Assembly: GCF_000622385.1 (NCBI RefSeq)
Contig: NZ_JASD01000006.1
Location: 108,325-172,324 of the forward strand
Origin: Sulfitobacter noctilucicola
Lineage (GTDB): Bacteria > Pseudomonadota > Alphaproteobacteria > Rhodobacterales > Rhodobacteraceae
Reading direction: 5' to 3'
DNA length: 64,000 nucleotides
The notes beneath the pieces were generated by a model. It did not search any database. It was given only the letters and a program-made list of their open reading frames with translations, and had not been told where the DNA came from. This document shows positions 52,682 through 62,057 of this stretch, piece after piece. The position numbers and the translations under genes are program-made. Each line of letters opens with the position of its first letter. Position 1 is the first letter of the stretch.

Positions 52682-53200
52682 TTACCGATCGGGCACCGCT
52701 TCAAGGGACGTCTCGAACCGCTTGTTCGCCGCCGCTGCTTCTTTCAAGAGCGCGTCAAAATTGTCAGGTGGATTGCCATCTTCCAACATCCCTTTGAACG
52801 TCGCATAGGCATCCGTCTTGCTGCCGTAGGCGCGCAGGGTCTTGTCGTCGTTCACCCAGGCCACCACGATGACCTTCGCATCGCTGTTGAACCGATAGAA
52901 CAGCCGATACTGCTGGAAGAATTTCGCCCGGAACCAGTGCTTGCGGTGATCGCCGAGTGTGCCGCCTTGCCGGAAGGCGGCGGCACCCGGATCTGCCGGT
53001 ATGGCCTCGGTGACCAGCTTGAAGATGGCGGCCAGCCGTTTCGTCGGGTTTTTCTTGCGCCAGCTCTTAGGATCGCGTGCCTTACGCGCCTCGACCTCGA
53101 GGGTCAGCCCTTCGAGCTGATCCAGAAAGAGCGGATGCGCATAAATCGACCATCCGTTTACGACAAGGGGCGCTTGGGCGGGCACGCTATCGCCGCTCAT
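52682..53200 (-). CDS. yhaV: YhaV-type toxin
   Basis: 172 residues with the YhaV signature: VNGWSIYAHPLFLDQLEGL near the start, KSWRKKNPTKRLAAIFKLV, and FRAKFFQQYRLFYRFNSDAK with VVAWVNDDKTLRAYGSKTDA. YhaV is a RelE-fold ribosome-dependent mRNA endonuclease. It overlaps the prlF stop by four bases (ATGA). It probably stabilises the replicon. Confidence 0.9.
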   Translation of the reverse strand: MSGDSVPAQAPLVVNGWSIYAHPLFLDQLEGLTLEVEARKARDPKSWRKKNPTKRLAAIFKLVTEAIPADPGAAAFRQGGTLGDHRKHWFRAKFFQQYRLFYRFNSDAKVIVVAWVNDDKTLRAYGSKTDAYATFKGMLEDGNPPDNFDALLKEAAAANKRFETSLEAVPDR

Positions 53201-53523
53201 TCATCCTCGAGCGATAGCGGCGCATCGAGATCGACGTCAACGTCTCCGACCAGTGCTGCAAGACGGTCATGCAAAGCCCCATCGAACGCCCGAATGCGGT
53301 CCGGATGCGCCTTGATATCGGCCTCGACAAAATCGAGAAAGGCTCCGAGCACGGGATCTTCCTCGTCGCTGCGCACGGGCTCGATATAGACCCTGCCACT
53401 CGGCTCGGTGCAGTAACGAATCTGGTCGCCCTTGCCCAGCTTGAGCTGTTTGCGCACACCCGCCGGCACGGTCGTCTGATACCGATCCGTGAGTTTCGAG
53501 ACATCTTGTGCGAGGGCTGTCAT
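53197..53523 (-). CDS. prlF: PrlF-type antitoxin
   Basis: 108 residues. The swapped-hairpin AbrB domain (LTDRYQTTVPAGVRKQLKLG) is followed by a PrlF C-terminal toxin-binding part (DEEDPVLGAFLDFVEADIKA). It is first in a coupled pair with yhaV, as in all PrlF-YhaV systems. AGGAGACTGCC precedes the ATG. Confidence 0.9.
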   Translation of the reverse strand: MTALAQDVSKLTDRYQTTVPAGVRKQLKLGKGDQIRYCTEPSGRVYIEPVRSDEEDPVLGAFLDFVEADIKAHPDRIRAFDGALHDRLAALVGDVDVDLDAPLSLEDE

Positions 53524-53647
53524 GGCAGTCTCCTGAAGAAAAGGGTCTTTGCTGCCCGCGATAGGTAATGCATTTGCATTGCCTTGTCAAGACAAGCCGC
53601 AGGATCTGCTGTCGCCGGGAAGGTCGATGAACCGTCCGGCGCAGCAC

Positions 53648-54301
53648 CTAATTTCGCCCCGCCAGGAACTCCGCCAGCACCGGGCTAGTCGCACCTTTCG
53701 CGGAGCTGAGCAGCTCCGAGCCCGCAAGCGAGGCCTTCGACAAGCGTACGAGCCCACCGGTTTCCTCGATGCGGTAGCAGCGGCGCTTTTGCCGCCCGCG
53801 CCTGTAGTGGGTCGCGGTGACAATCTGGCAGGTACTGCCATCGGTGAGCGTCACAGGTGCTGCGAGCCTGATCTTGTCGCCTTCCTCGTAGTCCGGGATC
53901 GCAGCCCAGTCCTGGCAGCGCTGGCGCCAGGCATGAGCATAGCTGTCCGGGTCTTTCAGGTCGGAGAGGAGCTCGATCAGCCCAAGGGGAGCACGAGACT
54001 CGTTCGGGCCAGCACTTTCCTCCATGTCCTTGTAGCCCCAGCAGCCGTCATCGTATCGGGTGAGGAAGACAGCACCGAACGTGATGGAGCCATCCGCATC
54101 GGTCACATAGGTCGTGTCCTCGACCGGCGAGCCATCGATACTTGTGACCTTTGCCGCCGCGTACCAAGTCGAACCCACCTTGCAGGCTTTGACCAGTTCC
54201 GTCTTGCGCCTGTCGCTCTCGAAGGTGCAGAGCCGGGCAATCTCCGCTTTCTCATCCGCGTAGGTCTGGACGCGGCGATCGGTATAGAAGAGCCATCCCA
54301 T
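53648..54301 (-). CDS. Plasmid-module protein (DUF6927-like)
   Basis: 217 residues beginning MGWLFYTDRRVQTYADEKAE. The sequence alternates polar and aromatic segments (TWYAAAKVT, AVFLTRYDDGCWGYKDMEES, THYRRGRQKRRCYRI). I recognise it as a recurrent family beside the ParB-domain gene; the DUF number is from memory. AAAGGACTCTGAG precedes the ATG. Confidence 0.68.
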   Translation of the reverse strand: MGWLFYTDRRVQTYADEKAEIARLCTFESDRRKTELVKACKVGSTWYAAAKVTSIDGSPVEDTTYVTDADGSITFGAVFLTRYDDGCWGYKDMEESAGPNESRAPLGLIELLSDLKDPDSYAHAWRQRCQDWAAIPDYEEGDKIRLAAPVTLTDGSTCQIVTATHYRRGRQKRRCYRIEETGGLVRLSKASLAGSELLSSAKGATSPVLAEFLAGRN

Positions 54302-54403
54302 CTCAGAGTCCTTTCTCTCATTGGGGAAATTGTTGTCGTCAATGTCCCGAGAGGGCCGCAGGCCTGGCAGGGTATTGGCGATGCTTGTTTGAGAAAGGGC
54401 GCG

Positions 54404-55096
54404 TTACGCCGCCCTCCGGTCATCGATTTCCATCAGCGCATCGAGCGGCACGCGGTAGGGCTGCATGGCGTCGAAATCCTCGCAGCGTTTATGGGAATGA
54501 GTTGAAGCACCAATACCCTGCCGCGCTGCGCGCTCTTGAGACATTGGTGCTGCTTCATCGTCTTCGAATTCCCAAAACGTCGAATTGCCGCAGTTCTGCA
54601 CGATCGCGAAGGTGTCGCAGGCATCCTTCAGGATGACCCGGAAGGTGCCGCCGAGGCCCGAGGGCACCTCGTAGGTCCCGCCGATGAGATAATCCGAGGC
54701 CCGGCGTACGAAGACGCGAATGCTGTGGCCATCGGTGGCGAGCCGGATCGCCCCCCGCCCCCGGTCGATGAGCACCTGCACGTCATCCAGGATGTTGGTG
54801 TAGAACTGGCCGGTCAGATCACGAAACGCCATGCGGCGCTGCGCCATCCAGTCGGTGTCCCGAAACGGGTTCATGCCGTCGGCGAAGGCGAAAGAGGGAT
54901 CGGCCTGTTCGGTGGTGACGATTCGAGTGGTCGTGCCATCGATGCCGTTTGAGCGCAGATGCACACCATTGCCGACGATCAGGATCAGGGCGGGCCTGTC
55001 CACGGGCCCGTTCCAGTTGGGCAGGAAGGTTTTGCAGGCGCGCGCATGGGCGATCTGCGCCGCAACAGCTGAGGCAGAGAACTTGAGAATAGCCAT
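54404..55096 (-). CDS. Plasmid-module protein (DUF3085-like N-terminus)
   Basis: 230 residues. The N-terminus (ILKFSASAVAAQIAHARACK, then ALILIVGNGVHLRSNG) resembles DUF3085 proteins of plasmids; the rest includes GGTYEVPSGLGGTFRVIL. Function unknown. It lies between the ParB-domain gene (47 bp upstream) and the DUF6927-like gene on the same strand, as one operon. Confidence 0.65.
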   Translation of the reverse strand: MAILKFSASAVAAQIAHARACKTFLPNWNGPVDRPALILIVGNGVHLRSNGIDGTTTRIVTTEQADPSFAFADGMNPFRDTDWMAQRRMAFRDLTGQFYTNILDDVQVLIDRGRGAIRLATDGHSIRVFVRRASDYLIGGTYEVPSGLGGTFRVILKDACDTFAIVQNCGNSTFWEFEDDEAAPMSQERAARQGIGASTHSHKRCEDFDAMQPYRVPLDALMEIDDRRAA

Positions 55097-55143
55097 AGGG
55101 ATGTCTTTCCGTTGGGTGTGGGAGGGTCGACCCGCGCGAGGAC

Positions 55144-57126
55144 TCAGGCCGCTTGCGCGACCTCGCTGTCAGGCTCGGGGGTTTCCGCAGCGGGCTCCGC
55201 CTCATCACAGGCGACACCGGCGGTCTGCATCATGGGCGGACACCAGGCGCCCACGGCAGCGCGCTGCGCGTCCGTGAGCGTGGCGAAGGGTTCAGCGAAG
55301 AGCTTGTCGCAGAAGGCGACGATCTCCTTCTTGCTCGACGAGGCTAGCGTCACAGCCTCCTGGGCCAGGCCCAAATCCTCGCCGAGGATCTTCAGGAGCC
55401 AGGCCTTCTTGAAGCGGTTGAAGAGCGCCGCATTCGGCGTCCAATGCGCCCGGATGTCGGGCATGATCTCGATCTCGAAGTCATGCATCAGGCTGTCGCG
55501 CTGACGGTCCCGTGCGAAGCAGGACTGCGTCGTGCTGGCGGTCGCATAGGCGACGAGCTTGGCCTTCTCGCCTGCCTCCAGCGCGCGGAACGCCGCGAAC
55601 TGATCGGCAGGGGACCGGGTGTCATCGAGCCAGGAGAGGTCCAGCGCATCATGCGCCGCCGCCACCTGCTCAAGCGAGGTCTCGTCGATCTCGTCCATCT
55701 TGGCATGGCTGCGGTATTCCTTGCGGGCCTCGATCTTGATCGCCTGCGTGACACTCATGCCGCTGGCCAGAACATCGCTCACCAGCTTGAAGAGCGTCAG
55801 ATCGAGCGTGGCTTCCGGATGCAGCGCCATCGCGGCGCCGAGGGCCATGGCCCGCTCTGTCTTGAGGTCCTCGGCCAGCGAGGCCGGGTAGGTGATTTCG
55901 CCCGGGTCCGGGGCTTCTTCCCCGGTCGGGCTAGGAGAGGAGCCGCGTGCGCCCTCCTCTTTGACGGTGTCCTCCGGGCGGACGAGGCCAACATGGAGGG
56001 TCACCTGCCCGCCCGACCAGGACGCGATCACCCCAGACCGCGCGAGGTCCTCGGCGCTGTAGGCCTCCTGCAGATCGCGCGCTTCCTCTTCCAAGGCGTC
56101 CACGCGCTCGTAAAGGGCATTATAGGCACCGTCCTCGAGCCCCTCATCCTCCATCTCGAGCTGCAATTTCTCAAGCTCGGCGGTGATTTCATCCACGCGC
56201 TTTTGCGCAGCCTCATCAGGCTCGATCGGGCCGGGATAGACGCGGCCGTAATCGGCCATGGTCGCGTAATCATAGCGGACCATCGCATCGGCCCAAGCAA
56301 AGCCCAGCCTCATACGGGCGTCCTCGGCGGCTGCACCAAGCTTCTCGAGCAAGATGGTCTCGACCAGAGCCGCATCCTCAAGCACGGAATGCTCATCCAG
56401 CAGATCGGCTGCGACGGCACCGCCACGCGCCTCGTAGTCCACGCGCACGAAAGCCCCGATATCGTCGCTGACCTGCACGCCGCGGGATTTGAGGGCCTGA
56501 CGGACGGTATAGGCCTGCAGATAGCCGCCGTCCTTCGTGAGCGCCTCGAAGACCTCGCGCTGCGCCTCCTGGCTTGGATGCTCAGCAAAGGCCTTCATCG
56601 TGTCGAGCGTGATCACCTTGCCCCGAGCCGCGGCGCGGATGTCGGGGTGGATCAGGCCATAACGCAACCGGCCTTTCACGGCCGCCACCGTGGTGCCGAA
56701 GGTCTTTGCGATCGTCTCGGGCGTTTGGCCATCGACCTCCATCATCCGGGCGAAAGCCTCGAACTCGTCAATGGCGTTCATCGGCGCCTGGGTGACGTTC
56801 TCGGCGAGCGACAGCGCCGTGGTGACGTCGCAGTCTTCTGGCACAAGGCGGCAGTCCACCTTGGTCTTCGCCGTGAAGCCCTTGATGGCCTTGTCAGCGA
56901 CCAGCTCCTTTAGCGCGGCATGCCGCCGGCCACCGGCCAGCACGGCGTATTTGCCGTCGAACTTCTGCACCAGGATCGGCTGCAAGAGGCCCAGCACAGC
57001 GATACTGGCCTTCAGATGGGCGATGTTTTCGGGGTCATAGGTTTCCGGCGAGTTGCTGCGCACATTGGCGGGATGCGGGACCAGATCGCCGATGGCGACG
57101 GTGAGAGGGGCAAAGTTCGTGGTCAT
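55144..57126 (-). CDS. ParB-domain protein of the plasmid module
   Basis: 660 residues. Residues about 10-110 form a ParB/Spo0J N-terminal nuclease-like domain (LGLLQPILVQKFDGKYAVLAGGRRHAALKEL region). A helix-turn-helix follows (PETIAKTFGTTVAAVKGRLR). The long C-terminus has a coiled coil (about 305-360) and an acidic end. No ParA is adjacent, so plasmid partition is not implied; such proteins occur in the DUF736/helicase module. GGAAGGATACCCC precedes the ATG. Confidence 0.85.
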   Translation of the reverse strand: MTTNFAPLTVAIGDLVPHPANVRSNSPETYDPENIAHLKASIAVLGLLQPILVQKFDGKYAVLAGGRRHAALKELVADKAIKGFTAKTKVDCRLVPEDCDVTTALSLAENVTQAPMNAIDEFEAFARMMEVDGQTPETIAKTFGTTVAAVKGRLRYGLIHPDIRAAARGKVITLDTMKAFAEHPSQEAQREVFEALTKDGGYLQAYTVRQALKSRGVQVSDDIGAFVRVDYEARGGAVAADLLDEHSVLEDAALVETILLEKLGAAAEDARMRLGFAWADAMVRYDYATMADYGRVYPGPIEPDEAAQKRVDEITAELEKLQLEMEDEGLEDGAYNALYERVDALEEEARDLQEAYSAEDLARSGVIASWSGGQVTLHVGLVRPEDTVKEEGARGSSPSPTGEEAPDPGEITYPASLAEDLKTERAMALGAAMALHPEATLDLTLFKLVSDVLASGMSVTQAIKIEARKEYRSHAKMDEIDETSLEQVAAAHDALDLSWLDDTRSPADQFAAFRALEAGEKAKLVAYATASTTQSCFARDRQRDSLMHDFEIEIMPDIRAHWTPNAALFNRFKKAWLLKILGEDLGLAQEAVTLASSSKKEIVAFCDKLFAEPFATLTDAQRAAVGAWCPPMMQTAGVACDEAEPAAETPEPDSEVAQAA

Positions 57127-57207
57127 GGGGTATCCTTCCAGGTGGGTGAGGTGGGGCCCGCGCCTTCACGCGCGTGACCAATCCCCGGCTTCAGGGATCA
57201 CCACAAC

Positions 57208-57245
57208 AAAAGGCCCACTCTCCCTTTGAGGGGTCAGTGGGCCTT
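57208..57245 (-). terminator. Rho-independent terminator of the DUF3768 gene
   Basis: A perfect 10-bp stem AAGGCCCACT/AGTGGGCCTT with a 16-base loop, followed on the minus strand by TTTTGTTGT, 40 bp after the DUF3768 stop. It separates that gene from the ParB-domain operon. Confidence 0.78.
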
Positions 57246-57285
57246 CATCGCCTGGGGTGTCAGGGGGGAGGAGTCCCCTGCCCTT

Positions 57286-57675
57286 CTACCAGTCGCGTGC
57301 AAGCATGATGGTCAGTACACGCATGGTCGTGGCGGGATTGTCCGGGGTCTCAGCCCCGTAGCGGAAATCCGAATCTGCCTCATAGAGATCGACCTTCCAG
57401 AACACGGTCTCGCCCCGGATCTCGACCGCCCCGAAATCGTGCCATCCCTCGGGATCATTCTCAGGCTCGAATGTGGCAAACTCACCGGTGGCCCTCACCG
57501 CCTCGGCCATGAAGCCGTCGCTGGCCTCCATAAGCGAGCGGGTGACATGCATCCGGCCCTGGATGGGCTGGGCGGGCGGCACTCCAAGGCACGCGAGCTT
57601 GCGAAACGCGTCGTTCTGCGCCGCGATCACACTCGGATCCGGACGGTCTGGCTGGGGTTGAACGGTCATGGACAT
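57286..57675 (-). CDS. DUF3768 protein
   Basis: 129 residues from the ATG at 57675, preceded by AAAGGAG. The second half matches DUF3768: WHDFGAVEIRGETVFWKVDL, then DNPATTMRVLTIMLARDW. The family has no known function and is linked to alphaproteobacterial plasmids. It is the first gene of the second half of the plasmid module. Confidence 0.8.
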   Translation of the reverse strand: MSMTVQPQPDRPDPSVIAAQNDAFRKLACLGVPPAQPIQGRMHVTRSLMEASDGFMAEAVRATGEFATFEPENDPEGWHDFGAVEIRGETVFWKVDLYEADSDFRYGAETPDNPATTMRVLTIMLARDW

Positions 57676-57890
57676 GGGGATCTCCTTTGAGAAGTTGAAA
57701 CACCCTTCCCAAAGCCAGCTTTTTCTTTTCCGCTTGGCGGAGGAACCCGGTCCAAACCTGCCCGAACCAAACAGTTCCAATAGTCCGCTCTGCGGACATA
57801 GCCGCCGACTAAATTCGGACCCGCAGAGTCTCCTTGTGTTCAATCGCCGCCATTCAACTCCTTCGCGTCATCACCAGATTGTCCCACAAA

Positions 57891-58826
57891 CTAATCAGCC
57901 TGACGTACGGGGAAAGCGTCCCAGCGCCCCTCACTCAGTGCAGCGAAAATCAGCTTCATGATCAGCTGGCGTACTGCTTCGAGAGCAAACGTTGCAGGCC
58001 GGTCGGCGAGCTCACAGATGTAGAGCGTTCTGGTTAATGTCGGCTTGGTGATCGGGCGGGCGTGGAGTTTGCCTTCTTCCAGCAACTCCCGCATGAACAA
58101 CCTTGTGCCAACGATGCAGCCAAGGCCATCGACAAGGCAACCTGCTATGGCCTGGACCGAGTTCATCTGGAACCTTGCACGGCTTTCCAACTGCTTGAGC
58201 AGTGATGCATCGTCCAAAAGCGCACGGGCGGACAAACCCTGACGTAAAAGGATTAGCGGAAGATTAAGCAGTTCCTGAAAGGTGACAGGGACTTCGCTGT
58301 CACCAATAATGTCCGCCCGCCCGACACAAACCATTTCTTCTTCGAGGATCGGCTGCACCCGGAGTTTTGGATCGTTCGGAGGGTTGTAGACCACGGCAAG
58401 ATCAATCTCGGAGGCCATCAGGTGAACCAGGGTTGAGCCGGACAGGCTTTCGGAAAGGGACAGTCGCAGTTTAGGATAATCGGTCATCACCGATTTCATC
58501 AGGTCCACCCCGATGGCCTTCACAGCGGAATAGGACATGCCGACGGAAACGTCGCCAGTGACTTCGCGACCCTTTTCCTGAAGATCATCCGTCGCTGCAT
58601 TGATGGCCCGCAGGATACCTCTGGCATGGGAATAAAGCCGCTCACCCGCCGCCGTGGCCTGCATCCCCCGTGGTTTGCGTGCAAAGAGCGCCGTGGCCAA
58701 TTCGGTTTCCAGGTTGCTGAGGTGATGGCTCAATGCGGAGGCGGCAATGTTCAGCCCTTCGGCGGCCCGGGAAACGGACTGCGCTTCGTAGATGGCGGCG
58801 AAGTAGCGGAGTTGGCGGGAGTCCAT
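57891..58826 (-). CDS. LysR-family regulator
   Basis: 311 residues. N-terminal helix-turn-helix (QSVSRAAEGLNIAASALSHH) and a LysR effector domain (DVSVGMSYSAVKAIGVDLMK, LALVYNP-type strand). It is divergent from the CoA-transferase gene, 93 bp away, and probably activates the downstream operon in response to its organic-acid substrate or CoA ester. Confidence 0.88.
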   Translation of the reverse strand: MDSRQLRYFAAIYEAQSVSRAAEGLNIAASALSHHLSNLETELATALFARKPRGMQATAAGERLYSHARGILRAINAATDDLQEKGREVTGDVSVGMSYSAVKAIGVDLMKSVMTDYPKLRLSLSESLSGSTLVHLMASEIDLAVVYNPPNDPKLRVQPILEEEMVCVGRADIIGDSEVPVTFQELLNLPLILLRQGLSARALLDDASLLKQLESRARFQMNSVQAIAGCLVDGLGCIVGTRLFMRELLEEGKLHARPITKPTLTRTLYICELADRPATFALEAVRQLIMKLIFAALSEGRWDAFPVRQAD

Positions 58827-58919
58827 GCGTTCTGGTTTTTAGAATGATACGTGCGAAACACTATTGTTTTCTGACCTCATCAGCAAGGCTATCTTTACCG
58901 CGATTTGGGGAGGTTTTGC

Positions 58920-60077
58920 ATGGATCAGAATACCGGGCCGTTGGCAGGCATCCGCGTGGTCGAGATGAGCCACATGATCATGGGGCCATCCTGCGGGCAA
59001 TTTCTGGGTTTCCTCGGGGCCGAGATTATCAAGGTCGAACCACCAGAAGGTGACAAGACCCGCAATCTGACCGGGATGGGGGCTGGGTTCTTCCCTTCAT
59101 TCAATCGTGGCAAGAAGTCGATCACGCTCAACCTGAAGACCGATAAGGGCCTTGCGGCCCTCAACGCCCTATTGGCCACCGCAGACGTGTTCGTCGAAAA
59201 CTTCAGAGACGAGACGCTGGGCAAAATGGGGCTCTCGCCGGAAACACTTCGTCAGAAGTACCCCCGGCTGATCACAGCCTCCTGCAAAGGCTTCCTGCAT
59301 GGTCCTTACGAAAAGCGGGCAGCGATGGACGAGGTTGTCCAGATGATGACCGGCATGGCCTACATGACTGGCCCGACCGGGCGTCCTTTGCGGATCGGAT
59401 CATCCGCGAATGACATCATGGGCGGGCTTTTTGCGGCCTTCTCGGTTTTGGCCTCTCTCTATGCCCGGGGGCGCACCGGTGAAGGAGCTGCGATCCGGTC
59501 CGGGCTCTTTGAAAACTGCCTGCTGCTGGTTGCCCAGCACATGGTGCAGTTTGACATTGAAGGCACCGAATCGCCGCCAATGCCCGAACGAGTGTTTTCA
59601 TGGCCGGTCTATGACCTCTTCACCAGTCGTGATGACCGCCAGATATTCCTCGGCGCTGCCACCGATGGCCAATGGGAAAAGCTCTGCAAGGCGCTGGACC
59701 TGACGCATCTACTGGATGATCCAGAGCTTCAAACCCGCCCGCAACAGATCGAAGGCCGGGATCGGACACTGCCGTTGATCGCAGCAAAGGTGGCGGAACG
59801 AGACTACGCTGATTTACTGGCCCTTTTTGAAGCAAACGATCTGCTTTTTGCCCCGGTGTCGCGCCCGGCGGAAATGTATGATGACCCGCATGTGAACCGC
59901 CCAGGGGGGTTGATTACATCGGCCTACCCGGAAAAGAAGAGCTTTCGGGCCCCGGGGCTTCCGGTCGAGATTAATGGGCGGAACCCGGTTGGCCCAAACA
60001 CCGACCTGCCAGCAATTGGGGAACATACCGAAGAAATCCTCGCTGAGCTTGGCGTGACGCTGGAGCCCGCTCAATGA
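58920..60077 (+). CDS. CaiB/BaiF-family CoA-transferase
   Basis: 385 residues. The family III CoA-transferase fold: GPLAGIRVVEMSHMIMGPSC at the start, GAEIIKVEPPEGDKTR, NFRDETLGKMGLSPETLRQK, and the GRPLRIGSSANDIMGGLFAA block. The catalytic Asp of class III enzymes would be in KRAAMDEVVQMMTG. GGGGAGGTTTTGC precedes the ATG. It transfers CoA to a carboxylic acid; the following lyase suggests a branched hydroxy-dicarboxylate. Confidence 0.87.
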   Translation: MDQNTGPLAGIRVVEMSHMIMGPSCGQFLGFLGAEIIKVEPPEGDKTRNLTGMGAGFFPSFNRGKKSITLNLKTDKGLAALNALLATADVFVENFRDETLGKMGLSPETLRQKYPRLITASCKGFLHGPYEKRAAMDEVVQMMTGMAYMTGPTGRPLRIGSSANDIMGGLFAAFSVLASLYARGRTGEGAAIRSGLFENCLLLVAQHMVQFDIEGTESPPMPERVFSWPVYDLFTSRDDRQIFLGAATDGQWEKLCKALDLTHLLDDPELQTRPQQIEGRDRTLPLIAAKVAERDYADLLALFEANDLLFAPVSRPAEMYDDPHVNRPGGLITSAYPEKKSFRAPGLPVEINGRNPVGPNTDLPAIGEHTEEILAELGVTLEPAQ

Positions 60078-61018
60078 GTGCTGCTTCGTGGTCATACCCA
60101 ACTGACCGAGTGACTTTGCGGGAAGTGGGCCTGCGAGATGGCCTGCAATTGGTTAAACGTGTGCCTTCCACTGCGGGCAAGATCGACTGGTTGCAGCGGG
60201 AATACGCTGCTGGGGTACGGTGCTTCGAAGTCGGATCGTTTCTTCCAGCCAGTCGGATGCCGCAGTTTGCCGATGTGCGGCTGATAATAGAGGAAGTGTC
60301 GAAGCTCGAAGGTGCCAGGTCATCGGCGCTTACACTCAATGAGCGTGGGATCGACGACGCACTAACCACCCAGGTCGATGAAATCGTGTGCGTGGTGTCC
60401 GCTACCGAAGAACATAGCCAGGCGAACATGCGCCGCTCCCGTCAGGCAGCGGTCGATCTGGTTGGTCTGGCGGTGGAAAAGGCCGCTGCATCAGATCACC
60501 GCCCTCTGGTTAACGCTGGGATTGCGATGGCCTTCGGGTGTTCTATTGCCGGTGACGTGGACCAGGGCGAAGTCCTGCGACTGGCCGAAGACTGTCTGAA
60601 GGCCGGGGCGGATATTGTTGGCGTGGCAGACACCGTGGGCTTTGCGGGCCCCCGGCAGGTATTAGACCTCTGCAACGGCATGGCGGCACTCTGCGGTGAC
60701 CGGCCTTTTATCGTGCATCTGCATGACACACGGGGGCTGGGGCTCTCCAACGCTTCCGCCGCTCTCGACGCAGGGTGTCGTGTTCTCGACGCCTCGCTTG
60801 GCGGACTGGGCGGATGTCCGTTCGCACCGGGTGCCACCGGTAACATTGTCTTCGAAGACCTTGTGTTCCTCTGCGAAACTAAGGGCTTCGCTACCGGCAT
60901 TGACATACCCGCACTGGTCGGCATTCGCGACATTCTCGAACGCGAACTGCCCGACGAAGAACTCTACGGCGCTCTGGCCCGATCCGGACCGCCGCCGAAC
61001 GTGAATTGGGCGGCATGA
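60074..61018 (+). CDS. HMG-CoA-lyase-like enzyme
   Basis: 314 residues of the HMGL/DRE-TIM barrel family. Motifs: TLREVGLRDGLQ near the start, DTVGFAGP, the HLHDTRG metal ligand pair, and GGLGGCPFAPGATGN with the catalytic Cys. It would split 3-hydroxy-3-methylglutaryl-CoA or a similar ester such as citramalyl-CoA into acetyl-CoA and a keto acid. The start overlaps the CoA-transferase stop (ATGA). Confidence 0.87.
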   Translation: MSAASWSYPTDRVTLREVGLRDGLQLVKRVPSTAGKIDWLQREYAAGVRCFEVGSFLPASRMPQFADVRLIIEEVSKLEGARSSALTLNERGIDDALTTQVDEIVCVVSATEEHSQANMRRSRQAAVDLVGLAVEKAAASDHRPLVNAGIAMAFGCSIAGDVDQGEVLRLAEDCLKAGADIVGVADTVGFAGPRQVLDLCNGMAALCGDRPFIVHLHDTRGLGLSNASAALDAGCRVLDASLGGLGGCPFAPGATGNIVFEDLVFLCETKGFATGIDIPALVGIRDILERELPDEELYGALARSGPPPNVNWAA

Positions 61019-61053
61019 TCGCCCTTGAACCGACAGAAACAGGGAGGAAAACC

Positions 61054-62049
61054 ATGAAACTTCTGTCAGCCGCCCTTTTGGGCACCGGCCTTGCATTGGC
61101 CGCAACCACCGCCACCGCTGCAACCGAGATGCGGTGCAGCCACCAGCTTCCCCCGGCGCATGCCGTGTCCAAGGTCATCGACCGTTGGGCCGCCGAGGTC
61201 GAAGCATTGTCGAACAATGAAATCGACGTGCAGATTTTTGGGGCGAACAGCCTTGTCGGTGCCAAGGAAAACATCGTTTCCACGGCCAAGGGCGACATCG
61301 AATGCGCCTTCTCGGTTCAGTTCCAGTGGGGTCGCACCCTGCCGATCATGACCGTCACCACGCGGCCCTTCGCCTTTGGTGACCTGAACATCTGGCGCAA
61401 CTGGGACGGGTCTGATGCCGCCAACTTCCTCGAAGACAAGCTCCGGGAAAAAGGCGTGGAGAATGTCGTCTGGCTGTTCCAGACAAACGACTCCGTCTTC
61501 ACCTCGAAAGGCAAGTACCTTAAGGCACCCGAAGACTTTGCAGGGGTGAAGATGCGCGGACTGGTTCCGGCCTTCAACGCCTCCATCGAGGCGCTGGGGG
61601 CGTCGCCTGTATCCATGTCAGGTGGTGAGGTTTATCAAGCCCTGGCAACCGGCGTGATTGACGCGGCCATGACCGGCACGGATGCCGCCGTATCACGGAA
61701 ATACTTCGAGGTGCAGGATCACTTCACTGTGGTGCCGGTGATCTCGGTTTACTTCCACGGTTACGTGAACCCCGACTGGTATGCCGGGCTCTCTGACACC
61801 GCCAAGGCGGCGCTGGACGAGGCTGGGTCGAAAGCCGCAGGTTGGGCCGTGGAAGCTGCCGAAGATGCCGCAGCCGGTGCGCCCGAGGCCCTCGCCGCCA
61901 AGGGTGTGAATGTCTACACGCTGACCGCCGAAGAAAACGCGGCACTGGAGGCCGTGATGCAGCCTGCTTTTGACAAGGCGTTCGGTGAAGGCGACGCGGA
62001 CAGCCAGAAGCTGCTTGAGTTGATCGACGCCCTGCGCTCCGGTTCCTGA
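61054..62049 (+). CDS. dctP: TRAP transporter solute-binding protein
   Basis: 331 residues from the ATG at 61054, preceded by GGGAGGAAAACC. Signal peptide ending near ATA. DctP-family features: CSHQLPPAHAVSKVIDRWAA, KYLKAPEDFAGVKMR (the substrate carboxylate Arg is in KMRG), and SGGEVYQALATGVIDAAM. It binds the organic acid in the periplasm for uptake. Confidence 0.92.
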   Translation: MKLLSAALLGTGLALAATTATAATEMRCSHQLPPAHAVSKVIDRWAAEVEALSNNEIDVQIFGANSLVGAKENIVSTAKGDIECAFSVQFQWGRTLPIMTVTTRPFAFGDLNIWRNWDGSDAANFLEDKLREKGVENVVWLFQTNDSVFTSKGKYLKAPEDFAGVKMRGLVPAFNASIEALGASPVSMSGGEVYQALATGVIDAAMTGTDAAVSRKYFEVQDHFTVVPVISVYFHGYVNPDWYAGLSDTAKAALDEAGSKAAGWAVEAAEDAAAGAPEALAAKGVNVYTLTAEENAALEAVMQPAFDKAFGEGDADSQKLLELIDALRSGS

Positions 62050-62057
62050 GGCAGCAG

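Noticed and set aside
55444..56913. Plus-strand open frame of 489 codons opposite the ParB-domain gene
   Set aside because: Antisense shadow of a well-supported gene, no recognisable domain.
55144..57126. Calling the ParB-domain gene a plasmid partition system with a nearby origin
   Set aside because: No ParA, RepA/RepC or iteron array is visible in the window.
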